The position numbers and the translations under genes are program-made. The notes below the pieces were generated by a model. It saw only the letters and a program-made list of their open reading frames with translations. It was not told the origin of the DNA and did no database searches. This document shows, piece by piece, positions 1 to 11,165 of a DNA stretch of 64,000 nucleotides; position 1 is the stretch's first letter; each line of letters begins with the position of its first letter. Source of the DNA: Tragulus kanchil (lineage: Eukaryota; Chordata; Mammalia; Artiodactyla; Tragulidae); assembly GCA_022376925.1 (NCBI GenBank), contig JAIOJX010000025.1, positions 143,365,301 through 143,429,300 of the forward strand, read 5' to 3'.

Positions 1-260
1 ACTTTAGTATTGTGTTTGGATTCCTTTTTCTTTTGTGTGTGTGTGTATCTATTATAGAGTTTTGGTTTGTAAATGCTATAAGATTTTTATATAGTATTCT
101 ATACATAATCAAGCTTATTTTAGGTTGCTGGTCTTTTTATTTTAAAGGCTTTTCCAATAGCCTATATTTGTACTCTTCTCACAATACCTGGTTTTGACCT
201 CATATTTGGGTGTGGATCATTTCCTACCTTTACTGGTAAGCTTGTTTGTAATTGGTCTTT
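1..260 (-). mobile_element. L1 LINE fragment, antisense
   Basis: The T-rich plus strand reads as the complement of an artiodactyl L1 3' portion: phrases such as 'ttttggtttgtaaatgcta', 'ttgctggtctttttatttt' and 'tttcctacctttactgg' follow each other in the order known from L1 copies. The element is cut by the window edge, and its inner edge is soft (about 235-260). Open frames here are shadows of the L1 complement and are not proteins. Subfamily cannot be set by eye. Confidence 0.6.
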
Positions 261-465
261 TTCTCTGCCTCTTCAATACACTTGTCCTGAATTTGTGGTT
301 GCTTCACAGCTTTGTCCGTTATCCCCTTCTGCTCCTTTACATTTCAGTTTCTAAAAAAGTACTGACCTTATCCTCCTTCCTAGTTTCACAAATATTACCT
401 TATGTATCATAGCAGAGACTGTGCTACATGTTTCACCAATTTCTATTTAATTTCCGTCTCCCTGG

Positions 466-2704
466 TCACAAATAAGATGAGTTTTACCAGCTCTGGTATT
501 ATTGGGTTGATGCTATCTGATGGAGTTCTGGCAAGTGACATACAATTTCCCCTAGTATCTGAAAGTAGAGGTTTCCATGAAACCTCTTGTAAGTTGAAAC
601 AGTGTAAAGCAAAGAAACAATTACCTTAGGGCATATCCTGATCACATGCACAAAATAAACTAAGTATCAATGCTCACAGGCATTTTAGAATCATAACAGC
701 TTCATGGTGAGATGCTGAGTGTAGTTTCTGAGAAAGGAGCTTGGTGGTGCCACTCTCTGCTCCATGTGTGTACTTCCTCTATAATGGCTCATAGCAAAAA
801 AAATAAAATAAAACGCTGAATGCTACATTCACTTTTCACTTTTTCTGTTAGAAGTGAAAATCCTCTTTGGATTTCTTCAGGTTAGCAAAACAGATACTAA
901 TATCGGTCTTTTGGAAAGGCAAAGTGTCATGAAGCAAAGTTTCAAAAAGCAAGGGATATCTGAATTTGCAGGACATAGGGTATTTGGAAGCTGGAAGCTT
1001 GGTTCTAACACATTCTGTGTACGTCTTCTCCTCACTTTCTGTAGTTATACCAGAAAGCAAGTATTCGTGAAAGCAACATCATAGGATGGAAGGCACCTTG
1101 TGTTATACATGAGGATAGATCCTAAGGAAAACCACTATAGCTGCACTAGACACAAAGTAAACAACAAATCTATGTAGTCGTCATTCATAGAGATTTCAGT
1201 TCATTTGCTTGCAATATAAATGACCCTAATTGTGGCCCATAAAAATATGAAAAGAAATTGAGATAAATAGTGCTTTCAATGATAACATCTGTGAAAACAG
1301 AAGTAAACTTTGTTTTAGTTTAAAGTATTTTAAATTTCATTATATATAAACTTAAAGATAAAATTGACTTATTTATTAAGATAAATAATGTAAAAAAACT
1401 AAGCATAAGTAATTAGTTTCATGGGAAATAATACTTGAATGAAAGTGTAGAAAGAATTACTAAAGTTATTTTCCATTATAGAAATCAAGAAATACTAACA
1501 TTCTAAAGAATCTCAGTTTATATTAAGGTATTTTATATGTATAGACTTCACTCTGGTTTTAAATTATTAGAAAAATTCACTGAAAAGGTTTCACAAATAA
1601 GATGAGTTTTACCAGCTCTGGTATTATTGGGTTGATGCTATCTGATGGAGTTCTGGCAAGTGACATACAATTTCCCCTAGTATCTGAAAGTAGAGGTTTC
1701 CATGAAACCTCTTGTAAGTTGAAACAGTGTAAAGCAAAGAAACAATTACCTTAGGGCATATCCTGATCACATGCACAAAATAAACTAAGTATCAATGCTC
1801 ACAGGCATTTTAGAATCATAACAGCTTCATGGTGAGATGCTGAGTGTAGTTTCTGAGAAAGGAGCTTGGTGGTGCCACTCTCTGCTCCATGTGTGTACTT
1901 CCTCTATAATGGCTCATAGCAAAAAAAATAAAATAAAACGCTGAATGCTACATTCACTTTTCACTTTTTCTGTTAGAAGTGAAAATCCTCTTTGGATTTC
2001 TTCAGGTTAGCAAAACAGATACTAATATCGGTCTTTTGGAAAGGCAAAGTGTCATGAAGCAAAGTTTCAAAAAGCAAGGGATATCTGAATTTGCAGGACA
2101 TAGGGTATTTGGAAGCTGGAAGCTTGGTTCTAACACATTCTGTGTACGTCTTCTCCTCACTTTCTGTAGTTATACCAGAAAGCAAGTATTCGTGAAAGCA
2201 ACATCATAGGATGGAAGGCACCTTGTGTTATACATGAGGATAGATCCTAAGGAAAACCACTATAGCTGCACTAGACACAAAGTAAACAACAAATCTATGT
2301 AGTCGTCATTCATAGAGATTTCAGTTCATTTGCTTGCAATATAAATGACCCTAATTGTGGCCCATAAAAATATGAAAAGAAATTGAGATAAATAGTGCTT
2401 TCAATGATAACATCTGTGAAAACAGAAGTAAACTTTGTTTTAGTTTAAAGTATTTTAAATTTCATTATATATAAACTTAAAGATAAAATTGACTTATTTA
2501 TTAAGATAAATAATGTAAAAAAACTAAGCATAAGTAATTAGTTTCATGGGAAATAATACTTGAATGAAAGTGTAGAAAGAATTACTAAAGTTATTTTCCA
2601 TTATAGAAATCAAGAAATACTAACATTCTAAAGAATCTCAGTTTATATTAAGGTATTTTATATGTATAGACTTCACTCTGGTTTTAAATTATTAGAAAAA
2701 ATTC
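466..2704. repeat. Tandem duplication 1, period 1125 bp
   Basis: Copy 1 is about 466-1578 and copy 2 about 1591-2704, a constant offset of 1125. They are separated by 12 stray bases (1579-1590). I saw almost no substitutions between copies; the A-run near the end differs by one base (1571 versus 2696). The last 158 bases occur a third time from 3651. No transposon end or target-site duplication flanks the unit. Confidence 0.95.
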
Positions 2705-4754
2705 CTGAGCCTATCTGGTCACTGATAACTCAGAATTATTCTCTCTTCCCATTACTCTGTAAATCCTATCAAAAGTCCATTATGTACAGTTAGTCTTAAT
2801 ACAAATCTGATTTAAAAGAATATGTGATGAGTCTCTCAAACAAATTATAGTTGCTGGGCTTGGCTCAGTTTAGATTGAGTTCATAAACAAACATCTGAGT
2901 CTCACTCTGCACTGCAGGGTTCTGAATAATCTCACTCCCTCGTAACCCACTGTCTATAGTCTTTCCCTTCAGCTTTCTGCACATATGTATCTTCTGATTT
3001 CCAGCACTACTCATCACCTAAATCTCATTACAATTACTATTTATTGTTTCATTCATTTAAGAATATTCTTATATCCAAGTAACTGTAATATTTTTCACTT
3101 TAATAAAATGATATTTTTTATCTGTAGCTCTTTAAATTCTAAATTGTATTTACATCATTATGCTGAAAATATTTAATCTAGGATCATGTAAAGCCATTCC
3201 TGATAAATAGAAAATTTTAAACAATATCATCACAATTTGGGCATTGGAATTCACAGAGAAGTCTGCATGTGTGTATGTCAGGTAGTGTATACGTCAGTGC
3301 TATTCTCTCAGTTTGTCTCACCATTCTCCTTCACACCTTATGTTCACAAGTCAGTTTTCTCTGTTCTTTATGTCTGTGTGAAAACTTTTTTAAAAAAATA
3401 AAAAACCTATTCTGTGATTGACAAGGTGAAATGTTCATACTTAATATTTATTTCTACTTAAGTCTACTTAATATGCCCTGTACTTTACCATGCAGCTTTT
3501 TCAATGTCACCTCTAAATAATAGTGATAGTAATGTTGCTTGTGATATTCTTATATACAGCTAGATAATTTTCTTGAACATTTCTAGGTTTTAGTTATTGC
3601 ACTGGGAATTTTATGTGTATTATCTCACTTTCTGCCTAGAGTATTGTGTTATGGGAAATAATACTTGAATGAAAGTGTAGAAATAATTACTAAAGTTATT
3701 TTCCATTATAGAAATCAAGAAATACTAACATTCTAAAGAATCTCAGTTTATATTAAGGTATTTTATATGTATAGACTTCACTCTGGTTTTAAATTATTAG
3801 AAAAAATTCCTGAGCCTATCTGGTCACTGATAACTCAGAATTATTCTCTCTTCCCATTACTCTGTAAATCCTATCAAAAGTCCATTATGTACAGTTAGTC
3901 TTAATACAAATCTGATTTAAAAGAATATGTGATGAGTCTCTCAAACAAATTATAGTTGCTGGGCTTGGCTCAGTTTAGATTGAGTTCATAAACAAACATC
4001 TGAGTCTCACTCTGCACTGCAGGGTTCTGAATAATCTCACTCCCTCGTAACCCACTGTCTATAGTCTTTCCCTTCAGCTTTCTGCACATATGTATCTTCT
4101 GATTTCCAGCACTACTCATCACCTAAATCTCATTACAATTACTATTTATTGTTTCATTCATTTAAGAATATTCTTATATCCAAGTAACTGTAATATTTTT
4201 CACTTTAATAAAATGATATTTTTTATCTGTAGCTCTTTAAATTCTAAATTGTATTTACATCATTATGCTGAAAATATTTAATCTAGGATCATGTAAAGCC
4301 ATTCCTGATAAATAGAAAATTTTAAACAATATCATCACAATTTGGGCATTGGAATTCACAGAGAAGTCTGCATGTGTGTATGTCAGGTAGTGTATACGTC
4401 AGTGCTATTCTCTCAGTTTGTCTCACCATTCTCCTTCACACCTTATGTTCACAAGTCAGTTTTCTCTGTTCTTTATGTCTGTGTGAAAACTTTTTAAAAA
4501 ATAAAAACCTATTCTGTGATTGACAAGGTGAAATGTTCATACTTAATATTTATTTCTACTTAAGTCTACTTAATATGCCCTGTACTTTACCATGCAGCTT
4601 TTTCAATGTCACCTCTAAATAATAGTGATAGTAATGTTGCTTGTGATATTCTTATATACAGCTAGATAATTTTCTTGAACATTTCTAGGTTTTAGTTATT
4701 GCACTGGGAATTTTATGTGTATTATCTCACTTTCTGCCTAGAGTATTGTGTTAT
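2546..4754. repeat. Tandem duplication 2, period 1105 bp
   Basis: Copy 1 is 2546-3652 and copy 2 3651-4754. The junction at 3651 is seamless, sharing 'at'. Offset starts at 1105 and falls to 1102 because A/T runs near 3388 and 4491 differ in length. In the three-copy stretch the base at about 3684 is 't' (agaaataatt) while the other two copies have 'g' (agaaagaatt), so the odd base sits beside the junction. Confidence 0.95.
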
Positions 4755-4870
4755 AGACTAAGTTGTGCTCCCTCAGAATTCAGAGGCTGAAGTTTTAACT
4801 GCCAATAACTGTATTTTGAAATAAGACTTTTAAGAAGATAATTAAGGTTAAGTGGCTAATAAACCCCATC
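4755..4870. mobile_element. Possible MaLR-type LTR fragment
   Basis: The string 'gttgtgctccctcagaattc' followed by 'gaggctgaagttttaactgc' and a later 'gataattaaggttaa' resembles, in order, a diverged stretch found in mammalian ERVL-MaLR LTRs. The match is from memory and short, so the family call is tentative. No LTR end or polyadenylation signal can be fixed. Confidence 0.3.
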
Positions 4871-5210
4871 CTTGTGGTAACATATGAAGTGTAAAGAGGC
4901 AAATATGTCAACAAGTTTGGCATAAAAGTAGGAAAGAACTACAGAGGTATTACAAGAAAAATGCCACTTTTGAGTAAAAGCAATGCAGAATATGTTGGCA
5001 AGAGACGAATAAACAGTGAACAGGAAAAAACTGACAAGCCAGCTTAGGAAAGTCAAGTTTCCAGTTCTTAATGTATATAGCACTCCAGTCACAAGTATCC
5101 TCTGGTACAAAGGAGGCTCTAGGTTGATCTTTGTTGGTGTAAAAGACTATTATAATCCTCTTGTAAACAAGAGCCATCCTATTCTATGTTATTACTCTTT
5201 AACACAAAGA
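4871..5210. other. Unassigned single-copy stretch
   Basis: Not duplicated and no recognised repeat. Open frames on both strands (75-106 codons) overlap one another and run into the following SINE, so none is supported as a gene. Confidence 0.4.
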
Positions 5211-5244
5211 GTTAACGGAAATATTGAAATTAAGCTTTATCTTT

Positions 5245-5501
5245 TTGTGTGGTGGGGCAGGGAACTTCTATTGGTCTTTTATTTATCTATTTTCTGGCCT
5301 GCGTGGGCCTCCCATCACAGCGGCCTCTCTCGCTGAAGACCTCCTGCTCTGGGCGCATGCGCTCCAGAGCTCTGGCTCGGTAGTTGGACACATCTGTACA
5401 ACTGCTCCGTGGCATGTGGGATCCTCCCAGGCCAGGGATCGAACCAGCATCCGTTGCACTGCAAGATGGTGTCCTTACCCACTAGACCACCAGGGAAGCC
5501 C
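5245..5501 (-). mobile_element. CHR-like tRNA-Glu SINE, copy 1
   Basis: Read on the minus strand it begins 'gggcttccctggtggtct' and runs through 'ggttcgatccctggcctggg' (tRNA B-box region) and a GC-rich body ('ctctggagcgcatgcgccc') to an AT-rich tail. This is the layout of cetartiodactyl tRNA-Glu SINEs. Probable target-site duplication: 'aagctttatcttt' at 5232-5244 and 'aaactttaccttt' at 5502-5514. Peptides predicted across it are artefacts of the SINE. Confidence 0.8.
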
Positions 5502-5767
5502 AAACTTTACCTTTAAATATAAGATTCTTAGGCAAGGTTCACATTTCCAGTAATCTCTGTACTTAGAATTACTGTTTAGAAATTTATTTTCCCTAGAGAA
5601 AATTTCCTCAGTCATGTATGTCTTTAATATTTGAATTTGTTTTCTCATAGGTATCCCAATATCCATTTTTGTTTAAAATATTTCTTGTTTTCATTCATCA
5701 CTTAGACAATTACTTTTAAACATTGGGTCGATAGTACAGTTTCCATGGCTTCCAGAGTTTAGTTGTC

Positions 5768-5815
5768 ACCATTCTCCCATCACTAATTCTCCCATCACCA
5801 TTCTCCCATCACTAA
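5768..5815. repeat. Short tandem repeat, 'attctcccatcacta' type
   Basis: The phrase 'ccattctcccatcacta' is repeated about three times with one shortened unit. The same array recurs at 6848-6895 in copy 2 of duplication 3 with no length change, which fits a copied sequence rather than two independently evolving minisatellites. Confidence 0.7.
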
Positions 5816-6329
5816 TACAAGTCAGTATGTGTATATGTCAGGTAGTATCAATTAATTTGTCTTCATAATATCAAGATAACATAGGCTCAAATAACCTATT
5901 GTAAGCTATGTTCTAAATGAGGAGGAAAAAAATGTAAAACAAAATAGCTGTTTGTTGTTTAATGTCATTTTAAAAGGAGTTAGTGTAATTTTTGCAAAGA
6001 ACCATTATGAATATGCAGCTGTTATGAATTTACACATGGCCTTGGCTGGAGACCACCAAAGGGTCATATATGCGTGGATTCAGCCCGCCCAATTAGAAAC
6101 TATGTTCAGTTTATTTCAGACATCACAGCTGGATGCAAAGAACTAACAGGGAAATCTTTTGTGTCAAGATGTGCATTACCGTCAAAATTTTATTGTTTTG
6201 CATTCCATCTGTAGTATAGGCAACTACTAGAACATTCAGTGAAAATATGTGAGCTATAAAAAATGTTTTGGGACCCTTGATTATTGGCCATGCCGTTAAC
6301 GGAAATATTGAAATTAAGCTTTATCTTTT

Positions 6330-6581
6330 GTGTGGTGGGCAGGGAACTTCTATTGGTCTTTTATTTATCTATTTTCTGGCCTGCGTGGGCCTCCCATCAC
6401 AGCGGCCTCTCGCTGAAGACCTCCTGCTCTGGGCGCATGCGCTCCAGAGCTCTGGCTCGGTAGTTGGACACATCTGTACAACTGCTCCGTGGCATGTGGG
6501 ATCCTCCCAGGCCAGGGATCGAACCAGCATCCGTTGCACTGCAAGATGGTGTCCTTACCCACTAGACCACCAGGGAAGCCC
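6330..6581 (-). mobile_element. CHR-like tRNA-Glu SINE, copy 2 (from duplication 3)
   Basis: Same insertion as 5245-5501, including the same flanking target-site duplication (from 6316 and from 6582). It differs only by small indels near its 5' side on the plus strand. Because the flanks are shared it is one insertion seen twice, not two insertions. Confidence 0.8.
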
Positions 6582-7063
6582 AAACTTTACCTTTAAATAT
6601 AAGATTCTTAGGCAAGGTTCACATTTCCAGTAATCTCTGTACTTAGAATTACTGTTTAGAAATTTATTTTCCCTAGAGAAAATTTCCTCAGTCATGTATG
6701 TCTTTAATATTTGAATTTGTTTTCTCATAGGTATCCCAATATCCATTTTTGTTTAAAATATTTCTTGTTTTCATTCATCACTTAGACAATTACTTTTAAA
6801 CATTGGGTCGATAGTACAGTTTCCATGGCTTCCAGAGTTTAGTTGTCACCATTCTCCCATCACTAATTCTCCCATCACCATTCTCCCATCACTAATACAA
6901 GTCAGTATGTGTATATGTCAGGTAGTATCAATTAATTTGTCTTCATAATATCAAGATAACATAGGCTCAAATAACCTATTGTAAGCTATGTTCTAAATGA
7001 GGAGGAAAAAAATGTAAAACAAAATAGCTGTTTGTTGTTTAATGTCATTTTAAAAGGAGTTAG

Positions 7064-9226
7064 TGTAATTTTTGCAAAGAACCATTATGAATATGCAGCT
7101 GTTATGAATTTACACATGGCCTTGGCTGGAGACCACCAAAGGGTCATATATGCGTGGATTCAGCCCGCCCAATTAGAAACTATGTTCAGTTTATTTCAGA
7201 CATCACAGCTGGATGCAAAGAACTAACAGGGAAATCTTTTGTGTCAAGATGTGCATTACCGTCAAAATTTTATTGTTTTGCATTCCATCTGTAGTATAGG
7301 CAACTACTAGAACATTCAGTGAAAATATGTGAGCTATAGCAGAAAGTGGAGGCACATGGCTATAGTACAGCTGCAGGGGAAACATGGCTGGATCTCATTT
7401 CTGTATTTAGTCTTCTTTTCTATACCCACTATTTCAAAGTGTGTCACTACCAACTCAATTCATATCTGTTGACCAGTAAATATAATTACACATTTGATCA
7501 TCAAATTAGAAAGTAAATTAACTTTTAATGGGTAGCATTATTCATTATACCCTGGAAAAAAATTAAAATCTTTACTAAAATGCATGTCTCACTCCAAATT
7601 TGTGTCTTGTTAAATGGGTATTTTTGACCCAGATAATCCTTTAGTTGCGAAGGAATGCAGAAATTGATGCATACTATGAATCATTGTCTAAAATAAAACG
7701 AGAAAAATATTACATAATTAACTCCATATGGCTTTTCCTTTGACTCAATGATACAGGCCAAATTCACATACTTTTCTCAATTAAGAATCTTGAAACAAAT
7801 TCTACTTAAAGCACTTATGAAAGTAATCTTGCATATTCAATAAAATAATATATAGAAATGGGTAGTTAAGAACATTCTGTAAATAATTAATACTCATTTG
7901 TTAGTTGATAATTTATCTAGAAAGTCAAAAATAGAGTTAATAATATTTCAAGTGCCATATTAAAAATAAGAGTTCTATAATATTTAGCATATCGATGGAA
8001 CACAATGCAAATTTTCAGAGTTTTAACATTATCTTATATTTTAAAGGTATGTCAGTTAACTTATTAAAATTATCTAAAAATTAGATGACACTTATTTTAA
8101 ATATACATGAGACTTTAGATGTGTTTGGTTTAATTCTAGTTCTAGAATGTAATTTTGCAAAGAACCATTATGAATATGCAGTGAGATTTACACATGGCCT
8201 TGGCTGGAGACCACCAAAGGGTCATATATGCGTGGATTCAGCCCGCCCAATTAGAAACTATGTTCAGTTTATTTCAGACATCACAGCTGGATGCAAAGAA
8301 CTAACAGGGAAATCTTTTGTGTCAAGATGTGCATTACCGTCAAAATTTTATTGTTTTGCATTCCATCTGTAGTATAGGCAACTACTAGAACATTCAGTGA
8401 AAATATGTGAGCTATAGCAGAAAGTGGAGGCACATGGCTATAGTACAGCTGCAGGGGAAACATGGCTGGATCTCATTTCTGTATTTAGTCTTCTTTTCTA
8501 TACCCACTATTTCAAAGTGTGTCACTACCAACTCAATTCATATCTGTTGACCAGTAAATATAATTACACATTTGATCATCAAATTAGAAAGTAAATTAAC
8601 TTTTAATGGGTAGCATTATTCATTATACCCTGGAAAAAAATTAAAATCTTTACTAAAATGCATGTCTCACTCCAAATTTGTGTCTTGTTAAATGGGTATT
8701 TTTGACCCAGATAATCCTTTAGTTGCGAAGGAATGCAGAAATTGATGCATACTATGAATCATTGTCTAAAATAAAACGAGAAAAATATTACATAATTAAC
8801 TCCATATGGCTTTTCCTTTGACTCAATGATACAGGCCAAATTCACATACTTTTCTCAATTAAGAATCTTGAAACAAATTCTACTTAAAGCACTTATGAAA
8901 GTAATCTTGCATATTCAATAAAATAATATATAGAAATGGGTAGTTAAGAACATTCTGTAAATAATTAATACTCATTTGTTAGTTGATAATTTATCTAGAA
9001 AGTCAAAAATAGAGTTAATAATATTTCAAGTGCCATATTAAAAATAAGAGTTCTATAATATTTAGCATATCGATGGAACACAATGCAAATTTTCAGAGTT
9101 TTAACATTATCTTATATTTTAAAGGTATGTCAGTTAACTTATTAAAATTATCTAAAAATTAGATGACACTTATTTTAAATATACATGAGACTGAAAATGA
9201 GATGTGTTTGGTTTAATTCTAGTTCT
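7064..9226. repeat. Tandem duplication 4, period 1078 bp
   Basis: Copy 1 is about 7064-8145, copy 2 about 8148-9226. Copy 2 starts with local errors: after 'gaatatgcag' it reads 'tgagattt' where the other two copies (6012, 7092) read 'ctgttatgaattt'. Near the far end copy 1 has 'gactttagatgtg' but copy 2 has 'gactgaaaatgagatgtg' (about 9190). Disagreements again lie next to a junction. Confidence 0.93.
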
Positions 9227-9659
9227 GCCACCAAATTCACCAGGTACAATAGTTATATTGACTTATTATAGTTATATTGATTTATCATCTATTGTAATTT
9301 TAGAATATAATAGCTGATAAGATCTCATTATCATAGACTATTAATTGCTGAAACCATATTAGGCTTTCTAAGCAATTTTACTCAACATATTTTAAACTTT
9401 TTCAAAAGATATGGGTAGGAACATATTGACAGTGTGATGTTCCTTCCAGATATATTATTGTCATATGATAAAAATGCCTTTAAATTATTCTGATTTGAAA
9501 GTTAAACAGAGAAGTTTAATATATAATTTATTCTAATAAATTAATCAAAACTTCTTAATCACAATCTATAAGAATTACATTTTATATCCTAAACCAGTAT
9601 ACACACATACACTATCATGTATGTAAACTATACTGAAAATATCATGCTTGAAACGTCCT

Positions 9660-10503
9660 CATACTCCTTTCAATTCTTTTACTGTTTTTCAGTTTTATTT
9701 AGATATAATTGATATGCAGCAGGATATAAGTTTTCAGATGTACAAAATGATTATTCTTCCTTCTAGTGGTTTTATGGTTCCAGGACTCGTATTTAAGTCT
9801 TATTGAGTAGTATAAGCATCTCATTTAATTCTTTTAGATGTGAATATTAAATTTTCCAAGCATCATTTATTGAAGAGGCTGTCTTTTTGACGATGAGCAT
9901 GATGGGCTCTCTTATAAACGATTAGTTGACTGCATATGCATGGTTTTATTTCTGTGCTCTTGATGCAATTCCATTGGTCTGTGTGTTTGGTTTTTCCTAG
10001 CACCATACAGTTGTGATTACTATACTATTAGCTTGTATCAGGATATGTGAGGCTTCCTGTTTTGTTCCTTTTCTCAGGATTGCTTTGACTGTTTAGGATC
10101 TTTCATGGACCTCTATTGATTTTAGGGATTGTTTTGGCTACTTTTATAAAAAATGCTTTTAAAACCTTAATGGTAGTTGCTTTTAATCTACAAAGGCTTT
10201 GGATGGTCTGGGAATTTTAACAATATTCTTCCAGTCCATGAGTAGCTTTCCATTTATTTGTGTCTATTTGATTTATTTTATCAATGTGTTGTAGTTCTCA
10301 GTGTAAAGATTGTTCATCCCCCTGGTTAAATTTATTCCTAAGTATCATACAGATTTTGATGCTATTGTAAATGGGAATTATTTTATTTATTTCCTTTTCA
10401 GATAATTCATTGTTAATGTGTAGGAAAGCTACTGGTTTTGTATGTTATTTTTTATCTTGTGAATTTATTGAATTTGGGTATATTTATCAGCTTTTTGGAA
10501 TCT
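9660..10503 (-). mobile_element. L1 LINE fragment, antisense (5' part of a split copy)
   Basis: The plus strand carries complementary L1 phrases in the expected order: 'tttatttagatataattga', 'aagcatcatttattgaagag', 'ttccattggtctgtgtg', 'ctcaggattgctttgactgt', 'ttttaacaatattcttccag'. Frames are broken in many places, so this is an old inactive copy. It continues after a SINE insertion at 10833. Confidence 0.75.
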
Positions 10504-10832
10504 TTTTTTTTTTTAATTTATTTATCTTTTGGGGGTTAGGGTGGGGAGGGAGGGGGATGGGCGAGTCACTACTATTGGCCTTCCATTTCTCTATTTTCAT
10601 CCCTCTTTGTTCTTTGGCTCCTGTGGGCCTCCCATCGCGGTGGCCCCTGTTGTCGCAGAGCGCTGGCTCTGGGCGCATGCGCGCAAGAACTCTGGCTCAG
10701 TAATTGGACACATCAGTCCAGCCGCTCCGCGGCACGTGGGATCTTCCCAGGCCAGGGATCGAACCGGCGCCCTTTGAAGTTCAAGGCGGTGCAAAGCGGT
10801 GTCCTTACCCACTGGACCAACCAGAGGAAGCC
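10504..10832 (-). mobile_element. CHR-like tRNA-Glu SINE inserted in L1
   Basis: Minus-strand SINE with head 'gggcttcctctggttggtcc', B-box-like 'ccggttcgatccctggcc', GC-rich body and an A-rich tail (T-run 10501-10514 on plus). It is flanked by a 16-bp target-site duplication with one mismatch: 'cagctttttggaatct' at 10488-10503 and 'cagcattttggaatct' at 10833-10848. This shows target-primed insertion into the L1. It is unduplicated. Confidence 0.88.
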
Positions 10833-11165
10833 CAGCATTTTGGAATCTCTAACATTTTCTGTATGTAAAATCACATCATCTGGAAATATGAACCATTTTA
10901 TTTCTTCCTTTTAAAATTTTAATACATTTTATTTCTTTCTCTTACTAATTGCTCTGGCTAGAACTTCTGTACTATACTGAATAGTGGTGATAAAAGTGTC
11001 CTATTCTTGATACTAATGGAAAAGCTTCCAATCATTCTATCTTGAGGATGATGTTAGCTGTTCATTTGTCATATATGGCCTTTATTATGTTGAGGTACAT
11101 ATATTTATTATGTCTCTAAATTGTTAGGAGTTTTTATTATGAACATAATTGTTTTACTTTATACA
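10833..11165 (-). mobile_element. L1 LINE fragment, antisense (continuation)
   Basis: Resumes the L1 interrupted at 10503: 'tgtaaaatcacatcatctgg', 'aattgctctggctagaactt', 'gaatagtggtgataaaagtg' and 'tattatgttgaggtacat' are in the usual antisense order. The far edge is soft (about 11100-11170). Confidence 0.72.

Larger units (their letters stand above)
261..4754. other. Unassigned AT-rich non-coding DNA
   Basis: Apart from duplications 1 and 2 (listed separately) I recognise no gene or repeat family here. The paired open frames of 60-76 codons occur twice only because the DNA is duplicated; they have no domain, no codon bias and no flanking signals. One run of about 10 bases of mixed A (about 798) is the only simple sequence. 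Confidence 0.5.
5211..7338. repeat. Tandem duplication 3, period about 1082 bp
   Basis: Copy 1 is 5211-6258, copy 2 6295-7338, with 36 stray bases between (6259-6294). The offset starts at 1084 and settles at 1080 after small indels near 5241-5330 ('ctttttgtgtggtgggg' against a shorter version; one extra 'ct' at 5328). Each copy carries the same CHR-like SINE. The last 275 bases appear a third time from 8148. Confidence 0.95.
5520..9650. other. Unassigned AT-rich DNA within duplications 3 and 4
   Basis: Outside the CHR-like SINE at 6330-6581 and the small arrays I see no gene or known repeat. A 20-bp unit around 'agttatattgacttattat' is repeated twice at 9250-9289. Open frames of 60-95 codons are paired copies without coding features. 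Confidence 0.45.

Noticed and set aside
5016..5336. 106-codon open frame
   Set aside because: Runs from unassigned DNA into a SINE; no domain, and the overlapping opposite-strand frames are of similar length.
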